Origin: Spiroplasma endosymbiont of Amphimallon solstitiale
GTDB taxonomy: Bacteria > Bacillota_I > Bacilli_A > Mycoplasmatales > VBWQ01
Direction of reading: 5' to 3'
DNA: 64,000 nucleotides
Assembly: GCF_964030965.1 (NCBI RefSeq)
Contig: NZ_OZ034999.1
Coordinates: 1,612,001-1,676,000 of the forward strand
The notes beneath the pieces were generated by a model, which ran no database searches, was not told the DNA's origin, and saw only the letters and a program-made list of their open reading frames with translations. Shown in pieces: positions 54,501 through 64,000 of this stretch. Made by a program: the position numbers and the translations under genes. The first letter of the stretch is position 1. Each line of letters opens with the position of its first letter.

Positions 54501-54989
54501 ATGATTAATGTTAATTTAGATATTAAAAATAAAGTTAGAGAAACAACTAAAGGTATGTTATTAGAAATTGGTGAATATGAAACATGATTTCCTATTAAAG
54601 ATACTACTATTAATAAAAATAATAAAAAAATAACATTAAAAATAATTGAAGATTTTAATTATAAATTAGGTAAAAAATCAATTACAAAAGATATTGAAAG
54701 TATTAAAGGTAGTGATATTTTAAAATATATTAAAAATATTTCAGATATTACTACTACTGAAAATGATTTAATATCTTGTACATTTTATGAACAATATAAT
54801 GGTTATTATATTTTTACAAATGATAAAAATCAAGAATGTTTTAAATATAACATTACATGAGAACAAGATATGAAAAGTTTTAAAATAAATAATCCATATA
54901 AAGATAATGATAAACCAATAAATTATATTGTTACACCAATGAAAGATATAAATACTAATAATGAAAAAATATTTTATTTAAAGTATTAA
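54501..54989 (+). CDS. Element B early protein 1
   Basis: 162 residues, the same as the A gene at 19188 except NTNNEK for NTHNEK near the end. Homologue of the broken first gene of C. Confidence 0.75.
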
Positions 54990-55001
54990 AGGAAATTAAA
55001 T

Positions 55002-55118
55002 ATGTTATTAAATGTTGAAAAAATAGAATTAATTAAAAAATTATGTAATGAAAAATTACTTAAAAATAAAAAATATATTGAAATACAAGAAATATTAAAA
55101 ATTATAGAAAGGGATTAA
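55002..55118 (+). CDS. Small early protein 2 (B)
   Basis: 38 residues, MLLNVEKIELIKKLCNEKLL; one residue differs from A (K for N). Confidence 0.55.
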   Translation: MLLNVEKIELIKKLCNEKLLKNKKYIEIQEILKIIERD

Positions 55119-55120
55119 AA

Positions 55121-55276
55121 ATGGAAGAAAAAGAAAAGAAAGAATTAATAGAACAAAAAATCAAAATAGCAAAAGAACATCAAAAAAAGTGATTAAAAAT
55201 AAAAATAATTATTACTTTAATTTCAACTTTAATTGGATTAATAATTTTATTAATTACTGTAAGTAAATATTCTTAA
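55121..55276 (+). CDS. Small single-pass membrane protein (B)
   Basis: 51 residues, identical to the A gene at 19808. Confidence 0.6.
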
Positions 55277-55293
55277 TTAAAGGAGTAATATAA

Positions 55294-55431
55294 ATGCTTA
55301 ATTTAAAAGAAGATAAAAGAATATATAAAATATTTGGTTCATGTGATATATGTAATAAAAATTCATCATTTGCAAATAGAACTTGTAATAAATGTTTTTA
55401 TAAATTAATAGGTGAAAAAAATGAAATGTAA
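55294..55431 (+). CDS. Small zinc-ribbon protein (B)
   Basis: 45 residues, CDIC and CNKC pairs; counterpart of 19995. The 13-bp AAGGAGTAATATT duplication seen before the A copy is absent here. Confidence 0.65.
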   Translation: MLNLKEDKRIYKIFGSCDICNKNSSFANRTCNKCFYKLIGEKNEM

Positions 55432-55603
55432 TATTCATAATGAAAAATATATTTGAATTAGTGAATTAGATAATAGTTATTATTGTAATAAATGTATTAA
55501 TGAAATGATTGAAGAAGATATGTATTTAACAAGTGAGAATTGAGATTACTTATATGAATATTATATTAATGAATTACAATTAGAAAATTTTAAAGGAGTG
55601 TAA
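55421..55603 (+). CDS. Small zinc-ribbon protein 2 (B)
   Basis: 60 residues, the same as 20122 in A; overlaps its neighbour by 11 bp. Confidence 0.65.
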
Positions 55604-55606
55604 AAA

Positions 55607-55813
55607 ATGAATCAATTAGAATTACAAAATGCAATGAAATTAATAGAAAAATTTGAAGAATTACAAGAAGAATTTAATAATAAATATGAAGATTTAGAAA
55701 TTGAAATTGATAATGATGCTGATTTAAAAATTAGTTGTGATTATTTTAATTATAAAAATGTAAATCAATTAGAACAAGTAATTATTGATTATAAAAGAAT
55801 TATTAAAAGTTAA
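55607..55813 (+). CDS. Acidic helical early protein (B)
   Basis: 68 residues, identical to the A gene at 20308. Confidence 0.65.
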   Translation: MNQLELQNAMKLIEKFEELQEEFNNKYEDLEIEIDNDADLKISCDYFNYKNVNQLEQVIIDYKRIIKS

Positions 55814-55895
55814 AGGAGATGAATATAAATGGTAGCAGCAGCACTTAAAAAACATCAAGATAAATTATTAATTAAAAATTTAAAAATTCGTCTTA

Positions 55896-56759
55896 GAACC
55901 TGTTTAGAATCTTTTTAATAAAACTGAAATAAATGAAAGAACAACCATTTGTAAACTAGTATTTAGTTTTCTTTCACAATTTTTTCATAATCTTCTGTAT
56001 TTTTCTAATCAAGCAAAGCTTCGTTCTACAATTCATCTTTTTGGTAATACTACAAAAGTATGTAATTCATTACGTTTTATCACTTCAACATTTGCATTTA
56101 TGATTGTTTTGATTTCAGAAGCAAATTTTTCACCAGTATAACCAGCATCTACTATTATTTTTTGAACTGCAGAAAGATTTTCTTTTTCATTTTCAATCAT
56201 TATTATAGCGCTATTACGATCTGTTTTTTCTGCTGTGGTTATGTAAATTGCATGTGGTAAACCTTGAGAATCAACAACAATATGACGTTTTATGCCTGAA
56301 ATCTTTTTACCAGCATCATAACCTTTATTTTCAGTAGTATCTGTATTTTTAACACTTTGCGAATCAATTATACAAAAACTAGTTTGTTCTTTGCGATTAT
56401 TATTGATACGAACTTTTTTAACTAATTTTTTTTAAAATTAATTGCAATACACTAGGTTCTTTACCATTATTTTTACTTCAAATTTGAAAATAATAATATA
56501 CAGTTTGTCATTTTGGAAAATTTTTTGGTAGCATTCTTCATTGACAACCACTTTTTAATACATATAAAATTGCACAAAATACTTCATATAAATCTAAACT
56601 TCTTGGTTTTGTTTTCTTTTTGCTATTTTCTAAAATTGATTTTATGTTCTCAAATTGTTCTTTGGTGACATGACTTGGATAATTTTTATGCATATATACC
56701 TCTTATTTTAAAATATATAATCATTTTACATTATTTTCGAAAAGATTCTAAACAGGTTC
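55896..56759 (-). mobile_element. IS5-family element
   Basis: 864 bp with terminal repeats GAACCTGTTTAGAATCTTTT / AAAAGATTCTAAACAGGTTC and a TTA duplication. The empty site is present in element A. The only copy in this window. Confidence 0.93.
55904..56693 (-). pseudogene. IS5-family transposase in two frames
   Basis: First frame MHKNYPSHVTKEQFENIKS to LQLILKKIS-stop includes SGCQWRMLPKNFPKWQTVYY, typical of IS5 N-termini. The second frame carries IIDSQSVKNTD (D), IIVDAGYTGEKF (D) and RWIVERSFAWLEKYRR (E). They are separated by a +1 step at an A8 run near 56430. This may be programmed frameshifting, known in IS5-family subgroups, or a simple mutation. The stop codon lies within the terminal repeat. 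Confidence 0.85.
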
Positions 56760-57273
56760 TTACTAAAAATGACCATTATGAATTAAAAACATATTGTTAT
56801 GAAAGAAATATAACTATGAATGATTTTGTAAGGGATTTAATTAAAAATGCAATTAAATAATCAAAAAAATAATTTAATTTTTAAAAAAGAAAAACATCAA
56901 TATTTTATAAAAAATAAAGAATTAATATCAGTTAGTAAAATACTTGATTATTATTTAGGTAATTCATATTGTAAATGTAATAAATGTAAATATTGTTTTA
57001 ATATCAATAATGCAAGAATTCGTGGTAATTGTGTTCATAAAGTAGCAGAATTATATTTTAAAAATATAAATATTAAAAATATAAGTAATCAAATTAAAAA
57101 TATTATTAAAGATTTATTTTCACAAAATTATTTAAATTATTGTTATACATTATTAGATTATTTACCTACTAAATTTATTAATAATAATGAATATATTAGT
57201 GAAAAAATGTTTAATGCAGATATAGTTGCTGGAACACCAGATTTAATTTATAAAGAAAATAATTTAAATATAA

Positions 57274-58334
57274 CCTGAATTGTAAATATAAATGGGACAG
57301 TTTTTTAAAATAATTGTATTAAATCTATTGGTCTTTTATAAGATAGTGATTTTCTGGGTGTAGAATTAATTTGAAATGCTATAGTATTTAAATCTTTTTG
57401 TTTATATGAAGATAGATCTGTAGATTTTGGTAAATATCTTCTTAAAATACCATTATTATTTTCATTTAAACCTCTTTGACAAGGTTTACCAGGATCTGCA
57501 AAATAAATCTTAACATTACAATTTTTTTCGATTAATTTTCATTTACTAAATTCTTTACCACGATCAAAAGTAATAGTTTTAACTGTTCCTTTTTGTAACT
57601 TTGAAATAAATTTTATTATACTTTTTGTAATATTTTCTGATTTATTATTTTTAGTTGCTAAAGGAATTGTGGTTTTTGATCATATATCAGCTAAAGTAAT
57701 AATAGAACTTTTATGATCTTTACCAATGATAGTATCACCCTCTAAATGACCAAATTCTTCTATATTTTTAATATTAGGAATGATTAAATTTCTTTCATGA
57801 ATAGACTTACAATTATTAATTCTGCCCCTAGTTTCTTTTTGTTTGTGAGGTTTATTTTTTCCTTTTCTCAATAAGTTATTTTCATCAAAACCCATTCGAT
57901 TTGTTTTAAACATGTTATATAAAGTTTTTGTTGAAATACTTTTTATTTTATTTTCCTTTAAAAAATTAGCAATTATATCAAGAGCATAATTTTTAGTAAT
58001 TAACAAATGATTAATAGTATTAATTTCTATTAAAGTTAAAATTATTAATTTTCTACCTGCATTTTGTTTATTTTTTTGAATTTTATTCAATATTTCTAAT
58101 GGTAATAAGTTTTGATTTAATAATCTACAAACTCTATGTACAGTTGATTTACTATAATCAATGGCTTTTGCTATTTTACGAATCGAAAATCCATAACTTT
58201 TATATTCTTTTATTGCTATTATTGATTCAATAGTCAGATACTTATACATTGTGCTAATTCCTTTCTTTTCTTAATTATAGAATTAACACAATTTAATTTT
58301 TATATAAGTGTCCTTTTTAATTTTACAATTCAGG
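57274..58334 (-). mobile_element. IS30-family element copy 5, complete
   Basis: 1061 bp, both ends intact, TAA duplicated. Confidence 0.94.
57305..58249 (-). CDS. IS30-family transposase
   Basis: Intact 314-codon frame, the same as copies 2-4. Confidence 0.94.
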
Positions 58335-58565
58335 TAATAATAGATTTTAAAACTTATAAAGTTTTTACTAAAGAATTATTAGAAAAATCAAAATTACAAA
58401 TAATAGCATATTATTGATTATTAAAAAATAATAATTATGAATTATCAAATATTCATTTTATATGTTGAGTTAAAGAAAATGAAATTGAATTAATAAAAGT
58501 TGAAATAACAAATAAATTATTACATGAGTGAAATATGGCAATAGCACTTTGAAAGGAAGATAAAT

Positions 58566-59327
58566 ATGGCAAATTTAATATTACCTAAAACAATTACACA
58601 AAATCAAATTAATGATTTTAAAAAATATTATGAAATTACTAAATTAAATGATAAAAAATTATCCACATTTAATCCACAATCATTATTAAATACATTAGCA
58701 ACTATATTTGAATTAAATTTATCAAATAATCCAATTAAAAAAGAATTAGCATTAATACCTTATGGAAATGAATTACAAGTTCAAATACAAGAAGATGGAT
58801 TTTTAACTTTATTACAAAGAAGTAATTGTGTTATTGATTTTCAAAGAGAAATTATTACAAATAAACATATTTATAATGATAAAACAAAACGTTGAGAAAT
58901 TAATCCAGCAAAAATATTTGAACCAAAAGAAATTATTGGTTATTATGGAATGATTTGTATTAAAGATTATTTAGGGAAAAATATTACTTTTATTAAGGGT
59001 ATGACTAAACAAGAATGTGAAGAACATAGAAAAAAATATAGTAAAGCAAATGGTAATAGTCCATGAAATACTAGTTTTGACGCTATGGCTTTAAAAACAG
59101 TTATTAAAGCAATTATTAGAGATATTAATAAAAATCCAAGTATTAAATTAGAAAATCAAAATTTAATTAATAAAGCATTACAAGTTGATCAATCAGCAAT
59201 AATTGATGAAGAAATTGTTTATATTGATAATCCAAATACTAATAATGTACTTGAAAATAATACAAATTTTCAACAATTAGAAGAAAATATAAATAAATTA
59301 GATAATTTGGTATTTAAAAATGAATAA
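58566..59327 (+). CDS. recT: RecT-family single-strand annealing protein (B)
   Basis: 253 residues, the same as 22400 in A except FDAMALKT, the more usual form of the RecT signature. Overlaps the nuclease stop by 23 bp. Confidence 0.88.
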
Positions 59328-59478
59328 AGAAAAATTAAATAATTATTTAATAAATGAGATTAATAAATATTATAAATTACCAATAGAAGAAGCATTAAAA
59401 AATTATAATTTATCAGCACAACATACTTTAAAAATAATTTATGAAAAAATTAAAAATGGTGAATTTGATAATGACTAA
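59320..59478 (+). CDS. MNKEKL...GEFD family protein (B)
   Basis: 52 residues, identical to 23154 in A. Confidence 0.6.
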   Translation: MNKEKLNNYLINEINKYYKLPIEEALKNYNLSAQHTLKIIYEKIKNGEFDND

Positions 59479-60124
59479 TTATTTACTTTCAATTGACCCA
59501 AGTATTAAAAATACTGGATTTACTTTATGAAAACCTGTTTGTAAACATAATAAATCTTGAAATGAAGAATGTAATGTTTTAATTGATAAAGAATGTTTAC
59601 CAAATACTGCTATTCCGGTTTTAATTCTTAGTTATGATTTTAATAAATATCAACATTATGATTTTATAGAAAAAATTATTGAACAATTATCGATAAAAGC
59701 AAGTGAAGATGATAGTCATTATAAATGATCTAAATATAGATATTGAGTAGAAGACTTTGTTGTAGTTATAGAACGTGGATTTAATAATAAATTAAATGCT
59801 CGTAGTATAGAAAAATTGCAATCATTAAGAGGTCATATATTTAGTTTGTTATATCAATATTATATCCCAGAAAAACATGGAATATTGCCTAAACAATGAC
59901 AAAATTGATATTTAAAAGAATATAAAGATGATTTAATAAAATTACTTAAAATTGAATTAAAAACTGATATGACTTATATTACTGTTAAATGAAGTAAAGA
60001 ATTATCAATATTACTATGTAATTTTTTAATTAAACAAAATAACTGAAATATAACAATATCAAATCATGATGAAACAGATAGTTTATTAATTGGTTGATAT
60101 TATTTAAATAAGGAGAATAAATAA
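59471..60124 (+). CDS. RuvC-like resolvase (B, variant core)
   Basis: 217 residues. Same start (YLLSIDPSIKNTGFTLW) and same end (SNHDETDSLLIGWYYLNKENK) as A, but the centre is different: it keeps an acidic VVVIERGFNNK and WQNWYLKEY yet has about 20 extra residues including a Cys pair (CKHNKSWNEEC). Likely the same function with a swapped middle. Confidence 0.8.
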
Positions 60125-60294
60125 TGTTTATGAATTTTAAATTAAAAAAAATAACAAAAATTAATAAATTATTAGATGAAAGAGCTTCTTTTTTACATAT
60201 GTATTTACTTTATAGTAATGAACAAATTAAAAAAGATATAACTATTATTTATTTAAATAATTACTTAAATAAATTAAATAAGGAGAATAAATAA
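60124..60294 (+). CDS. Small basic helical protein (B)
   Basis: 56 residues, identical to 23898 in A. Confidence 0.55.
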   Translation: MFMNFKLKKITKINKLLDERASFLHMYLLYSNEQIKKDITIIYLNNYLNKLNKENK

Positions 60295-60419
60295 TGATAT
60301 GTTATTACTGTAATAAAAAAGCAAGTATTAAATTAAATAATAGAAAATTAAAAGATAAAGATACTAAATTTGAAATGTATTTATGTAATAAATGTTGAAA
60401 TAATAAAGATTTTGATTAA
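60294..60419 (+). CDS. Small zinc-ribbon protein 3 (B)
   Basis: 41 residues, two CxxC pairs; identical to 24068 in A. Confidence 0.65.
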
Positions 60420-60433
60420 TAGGAGAATAAATA

Positions 60434-60550
60434 ATGCAAATAGCAATTTTAATTATATTTAGTTTAAATACAATATTAACTTTATTAACATTTATTTTAT
60501 ACTTATATATTCTTATTAATTTTAAATTTAGATGAAAGTGAGAAAAATAA
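60434..60550 (+). CDS. Small membrane protein, intact copy
   Basis: 38 residues, MQIAILIIFSLNTILTLLTF then YILINFKFRWKWEK. Broken in A by IS30/element C. GGAGAATAAATA upstream. Confidence 0.6.
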
Positions 60551-60681
60551 TGCAAGACTTATTAGAATTTACTATGAGATTAATATTATTGCCAATATGA
60601 ATAATAATAGCAATAATATGAATAATAATTATGGTTTTTACTGGAAGAAATTGTTTAGAAGATGAAGATTTATTTAATTAA
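60550..60681 (+). CDS. Small membrane protein 2 (B)
   Basis: 43 residues, same as 47281 in A; start overlaps the previous stop. Confidence 0.55.
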
Positions 60682-60695
60682 GGAGAAATTATTTA

Positions 60696-60890
60696 ATGCA
60701 AAAACAAAAACAAGAAAAAGTATTATTAAAATGTATTGTTAAAGATTGTAATAGTAAAGTATTAGTTACTTTAAAAACTTTAAATATAGAAGATAGTGTA
60801 GTTCAATTTTTTAATATGTGTTATTTTCATAAAAAACAATTTAAAAATAAAATAAAAGAAATTAAAAATGAATATGAAAAGAAAAAATAA
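60696..60890 (+). CDS. Small Cys protein (B), natural C-terminus
   Basis: 64 residues; the full-length form of 47427. Overlaps the next gene by 17 bp. Confidence 0.65.
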   Translation: MQKQKQEKVLLKCIVKDCNSKVLVTLKTLNIEDSVVQFFNMCYFHKKQFKNKIKEIKNEYEKKK

Positions 60891-60993
60891 AAATTATATT
60901 CCTAAAAGTGAATATGGTTGTTGATATTGTGATTGAAAATTAAGATTAAAAGTATATAAAAATAAAAAACAAAAATTAAAAGAAAAGGAGTAA
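60874..60993 (+). CDS. Small basic CxxC peptide (B only)
   Basis: 39 residues, MKRKNKNYIPKSEYGCWYCD then lysine-rich. Deleted in A. Confidence 0.5.
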
Positions 60994-60996
60994 ATA

Positions 60997-61197
60997 ATGA
61001 ATGAAATAACTAGACTTGAAATATTTAAAGAAAAATTAATAATTGAAAAACATAAAAATGGTAAACAATGTGCTTATTATATTAATGATAAAATTTTAAG
61101 TTATTATACAAAAGATTATTATAAAGGTACAACTCAAAAAATAGAATTTGATTTACAAGATAATAACAAAACTTTAAAAATATGAATTAAGGAGTAA
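60997..61197 (+). CDS. Small beta-rich protein (B only)
   Basis: 66 residues, MNEITRLEIFKEKLIIEKHK start, YYKGTTQKIEFDLQDNNKTL middle. AAGGAG upstream. Deleted in A. Function unknown. Confidence 0.6.
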
Positions 61198-61200
61198 ATA

Positions 61201-61308
61201 ATGGTTTGATGAGAAATATTAACTATAGTATCATTATCAGTTATATTGTTTTTAATGATAATTTCAGTACTAACAGATGTTATAACTAAAATTATTAATT
61301 ATTGATAA
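61201..61308 (+). CDS. 35-residue membrane peptide (B only)
   Basis: MVWWEILTIVSLSVILFLMI: one membrane helix. Deleted in A. AAGGAG overlaps the previous gene's end. Confidence 0.5.
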
Positions 61309-61356
61309 TATAACTAAATTATCTATATTTAATATAGAAAATATGATATAATTAAA

Positions 61357-61403
61357 TAAGAGAAGTTAACCCGTTTCTAATTATTTATAACTTCTCTTTT
61401 TTA
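61357..61403 (+). terminator. Long-loop terminator with leader-complementary loop
   Basis: AAGAGAAGTTA / TAACTTCTCTT stem, T-tail, with the loop containing TAACCCGTTTC. That string is the exact complement of GAAACGGGTTA at the start of the next gene (61443-61453). Confidence 0.7.
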
Positions 61404-61440
61404 TATTTTAATTTATAATATTAAATATAAGTAAAATATT

Positions 61441-61797
61441 ATGAAACGGGTTATTAAAATGAAAGATTGAATTACAGCATTAATATCGTCTTTAATAGCA
61501 ATATTAATTCCAATAATTGGATGAATTTTTAAAATAATTATTAAAAAAATAGAATTAAAAGCAAAAAAAGAAGAAAATAAAATAGAATGAGAAGAATTTA
61601 AAAATTGAGAAAGAGAAAAAATAAAATTAAATCATATAAATGCAAAAGAATTAATGGAATTAGAATTTTATATAAAATCAAGTTTATATGATGAACAAAA
61701 AATAAATATAAAGTATAATTTTAATAAAGATATAATTAAAGAATTTGAAAATATAAAAAGTAATTTTAGTTATGAGGAGACAAAAAATGATAAATAA
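61441..61797 (+). CDS. Membrane-anchored coiled-coil protein (B only)
   Basis: 118 residues from ATG 61441, or six fewer from ATG 61459; neither has a strong ribosome site. A membrane helix (WITALISSLIAILIPIIGWI) is followed by a charged coiled coil (KKIELKAKKEENKIEWEEF). The N-terminal anchor and cytoplasmic rod recall phage spanin-like or superinfection proteins, but this is speculation. Almost wholly deleted in A. Confidence 0.55.
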
Positions 61798-62323
61798 TTT
61801 AAATTTTTTTAAAATTAAAAAAATAAATAAAATTTTAGATATTTATTTAAGCGGGCTTATCATTAAAATTGCCAATGATTATTTAGAATTATTAAAAAAA
61901 GAAAAAAAGAAAAATAATAATTCAGTTTTTGATTATTTAGATAAATCTGTCTATTTAGCAGATTTAGTTATTAAAAAAAATAGGATAATATGAATTGAAA
62001 AATATTTATCTCCTATGAATAATAGTATTAAAGAAAAAAATGATATTTTCTTAATAGAAAATAATAAATATAAAAAAATATATAATGAATTAAGTATTAT
62101 TTTTAATATTATAAAAAGTAAAAAGTTACAAAAAGAATTGTTTTCATATTTATATGATGAATTTTTAGAATATAAAAAAATATTGAAAAAAGAAGAAGAA
62201 AAAATTACTGAAATTTTCAAAAAAAATATTAAAATAAATTATATTGAAGACATATTAAAAAAAGTAAATATAAATCAGAATTTATTATACTACTATAATT
62301 TTAAACAAAAAGTTACCAATTAA
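61787..62323 (+). CDS. Charged helical early protein, last gene of the operon (B)
   Basis: 178 residues, identical to 48710 in A. GAGGAGA upstream, overlapping the previous gene's end by 11 bp. Confidence 0.65.
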
Positions 62324-62335
62324 GGTAACTTTTTA
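62305..62335 (+). terminator. Terminator of early operon B
   Basis: AAAAGTTACC / GGTAACTTTT stem; the T-run is cut by IS256 at 62336. Confidence 0.8.
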
Positions 62336-62771
62336 GGCAATGTTTAGTAATCTGTGTAACTTACAAAAATAACTATGTTTAATTAATTCTAGTAAATATA
62401 ATTAAATGACTAGAAAGAGTGAGTTACAGATGGCTAAAAAACAAAATATTAATAATAATGATCCAATATCAAAAGCAGTAGATTTATTATTAGAAAATAC
62501 TGAAGATTTAACAACAGTTTTTAAAGAAGGGGGTTTATATAAAGAATTAACAAAACGTTTAGTTGAAAAAATGTTGAATTCTGAAATGCAAAATTATTTA
62601 GGATATGAAAAAAATCAACATAGTAATACTGAAAATGCTCGTAATGGTACAAGTTCAAAAAAATTAATAACTCAACAAGGTAAAATTGAGATTGATGTAC
62701 CAAGAGATCGCAATAGTGATTTTACTCCTGTAATAGTTGCAAAAAGACAGCGAAGATTTGATGGTTTTGAT
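62336..62771 (+). mobile_element. IS256-family copy 5, left part
   Basis: 436 bp from the GGCAATG end; the transposase start (62406) is open to FDGFD, where a second IS256 enters. Remainder, if any, lies beyond the window. Confidence 0.92.
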
Positions 62772-64000
62772 GGCAATGTTTAGTAATCTGTGTAACTTAC
62801 AAAAATAACTATGTTTAATTAATTCTAGTAAATATAATTAAATGACTAGAAAGAGTGAGTTACAGATGGCTAAAAAACAAAATATTAATAATAATGATCC
62901 AATATCAAAAGCAGTAGATTTATTATTAGAAAATACTGAAGATTTAACAACAGTTTTTAAAGAAGGGGGTTTATATAAAGAATTAACAAAACGTTTAGTT
63001 GAAAAAATGTTGAATTCTGAAATGCAAAATTATTTAGGATATGAAAAAAATCAACATAGTAATACTGAAAATGCTCGTAATGGTACAAGTTCAAAAAAAT
63101 TAATAACTCAACAAGGTAAAATTGAGATTGATGTACCAAGAGATCGCAATAGTGATTTTACTCCTGTAATAGTTGCAAAAAGACAGCGAAGATTTGATGG
63201 TTTTGATCAACAAGTGCTTTCACTATATGCAAAAGGTATGACTCTATCTGACATTAGAATGCAGTTACAAGAGTTATATCATGGTGCTGATATTAGTGAA
63301 AGTGTTATTAGTCAAATTACTGATGATGTTATTGATGATGTCAAAGCATGACAAAATCGACCATTAGAAAGCGTTTATCCGATTGTTTATTTTGATTGTA
63401 TAGTAGTTAAAGTTCGACAAGATAAACGGATTATTAATAAATCAGTTTATATAGCATTAGGAGTTGATTTAGAAGGTAAAAAAGATGTTTTAGGCTTATG
63501 AATTAGTGAAAATGAAGGTGCTAAATTTTGATTAGCTAATTTCACAGAAATGAAAAATCGAGGCTTAAATGATATTTTGATTGCTTGTAGTGATAATTTA
63601 ACAGGCATGTCAGAAGCAATACAAGCAGTTTATCCTAAAACAGAACATCAATTATGCATTGTTCATCAAATTCGAAATAGTTTAAAATATGTTTCATACA
63701 AACATCGAAAAACTCTAGTTACAGATTTAAAACCAATTTATAGTGCATGTAGTGAAGAACAAGCAATGCAAGCTTTAGAATCATTTGAAAGTAAATGAAA
63801 TAAACAATATCCCCAAATTGCTAAATCTTGATATAAAAATTGAGAAAATTTGATGATTTTTATTAGTTATCCTGCAGAAATCAAAAGAGTAATTTATACA
63901 ACAAATGCTATTGAATCTGTTAATAGTCAATTACGAAAAGTTATTAGAAACAAAAAAGCTTTTCCTAATGATATGTCAGTTTTTAAAATATTTTATTTAG
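62772..64000 (+). mobile_element. IS256-family copy 6, nested in copy 5 (runs off window)
   Basis: Starts with the GGCAATGTTTAG end inside copy 5. Transposase from 62842 or 62866, intact up to base 64000 with all three catalytic regions visible. The left 8 bases of the target are GTTTTGAT. Confidence 0.93.
62842..64000 (+). CDS. IS256-family transposase (3' end outside window)
   Basis: 386 codons visible, reading as copy 1 apart from VYPIVYF for IYPIVYF. Includes [14 protein letters not shown] with the catalytic Glu. Confidence 0.92.

Larger units (their letters stand above)
55829..56860 (+). pseudogene. Ribbon-helix-helix gene split by IS5 (B)
   Basis: Without the 867-bp insertion it is the same 54-codon frame as 20530 in A. 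IS5 enters in the beta strand (LKIRL), so the likely repressor is lost in B. Confidence 0.85.
56847..58588 (+). pseudogene. PD-(D/E)XK exonuclease gene split by IS30 (copy B)
   Basis: Same 225-codon gene as in A, but IS30 entered at a different place: after AGTPDLIYKENNLNI, separating the active-site Asp from the DFKTYK motif. Small differences from A (KCKYCFNI, LPTKFINN, FNADIVAGT). The independent breakage of both copies is discussed in the findings. Confidence 0.85.
54124..62335 (+). mobile_element. Phage-like element B (early module)
   Basis: Begins GGGCGTATCAACTTAATGG inside the large late gene and repeats element A nearly base for base through the early operon. Interrupted by IS5 (55896), IS30 (57274) and, at 62336, IS256. 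It preserves sequence that A has lost (60880-61748). Its right end is outside the window or destroyed. Confidence 0.82.

Noticed and set aside
60364-60555. Minus-strand ORF in element B
   Set aside because: Antisense of small early genes with good ribosome sites on the plus strand.
18810-62335. SpV1-type filamentous plectrovirus
   Set aside because: No plectroviral replication or coat genes recognised; the presence of terminase, portal and RecT indicates double-stranded DNA phages.

Overview
The window is AT-rich DNA (roughly 75% A+T by eye) from a mollicute that reads TGA as tryptophan. Every long gene (dnaE, thiI, rnj, def, coaX) runs through in-frame TGA codons and stops only at TAA or TAG. 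Gene content, Spiroplasma-style lipoprotein and ankyrin genes and the load of insertion sequences fit a host-associated Spiroplasma. The species cannot be named from sequence alone.

Region 1 (1-17,890) is chromosomal. On the minus strand are dnaE (partial), thiI, ezrA, coaX, cdaA, gmk and rsmD. On the plus strand are def and an RNase J gene. Mixed in are accessory genes: two ankyrin-repeat genes, a lipoprotein, a GNAT acetyltransferase, a membrane-protein fragment and two tiny zinc-ribbon proteins. A 162-bp MITE with 9-bp target duplications has broken several of these.

Region 2 (17,891-64,000) is a Russian-doll stack of mobile elements. An IS30-family element is cut by a MITE and by the left end of phage-like element A (from 18,810). 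A carries a compact early operon: tiny zinc-ribbon and membrane proteins, a ribbon-helix-helix protein, a PD-(D/E)XK nuclease, a RecT annealing protein and a RuvC-like resolvase. A is split by another IS30, which is itself split by element C (25,369-47,190, 21,822 bp; about 17.2 kb once later insertions are removed). C has GGGAGCGT terminal inverted repeats and a perfect 8-bp target duplication (TTTAATTT). It encodes a tailed-phage set (scaffold candidate, capsid candidate, tail-fibre-like protein, portal, large terminase) next to a UPF0236/Mbov_0401-type DDE transposase. No tyrosine or serine integrase was seen. The simplest reading is a phage that integrates by transposition. Three IS256-family copies and three MITEs have since broken its first early gene, capsid, terminase and a late gene, so this copy is defective.

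After C, element A resumes (47,234-54,123) with the end of the early operon and two minus-strand late genes. A near-identical second early module, element B (54,124-62,335), starts inside the larger late gene. B is cut by an IS5-family element, by IS30, and at its right end by an IS256 copy that contains another IS256.

A, B and C share recognisable early genes. A and B differ mainly in the middle of the resolvase gene, in where IS30 broke the nuclease, and in an IS30-associated deletion of about 870 bp in A. No tRNA, rRNA or CRISPR array was recognised.
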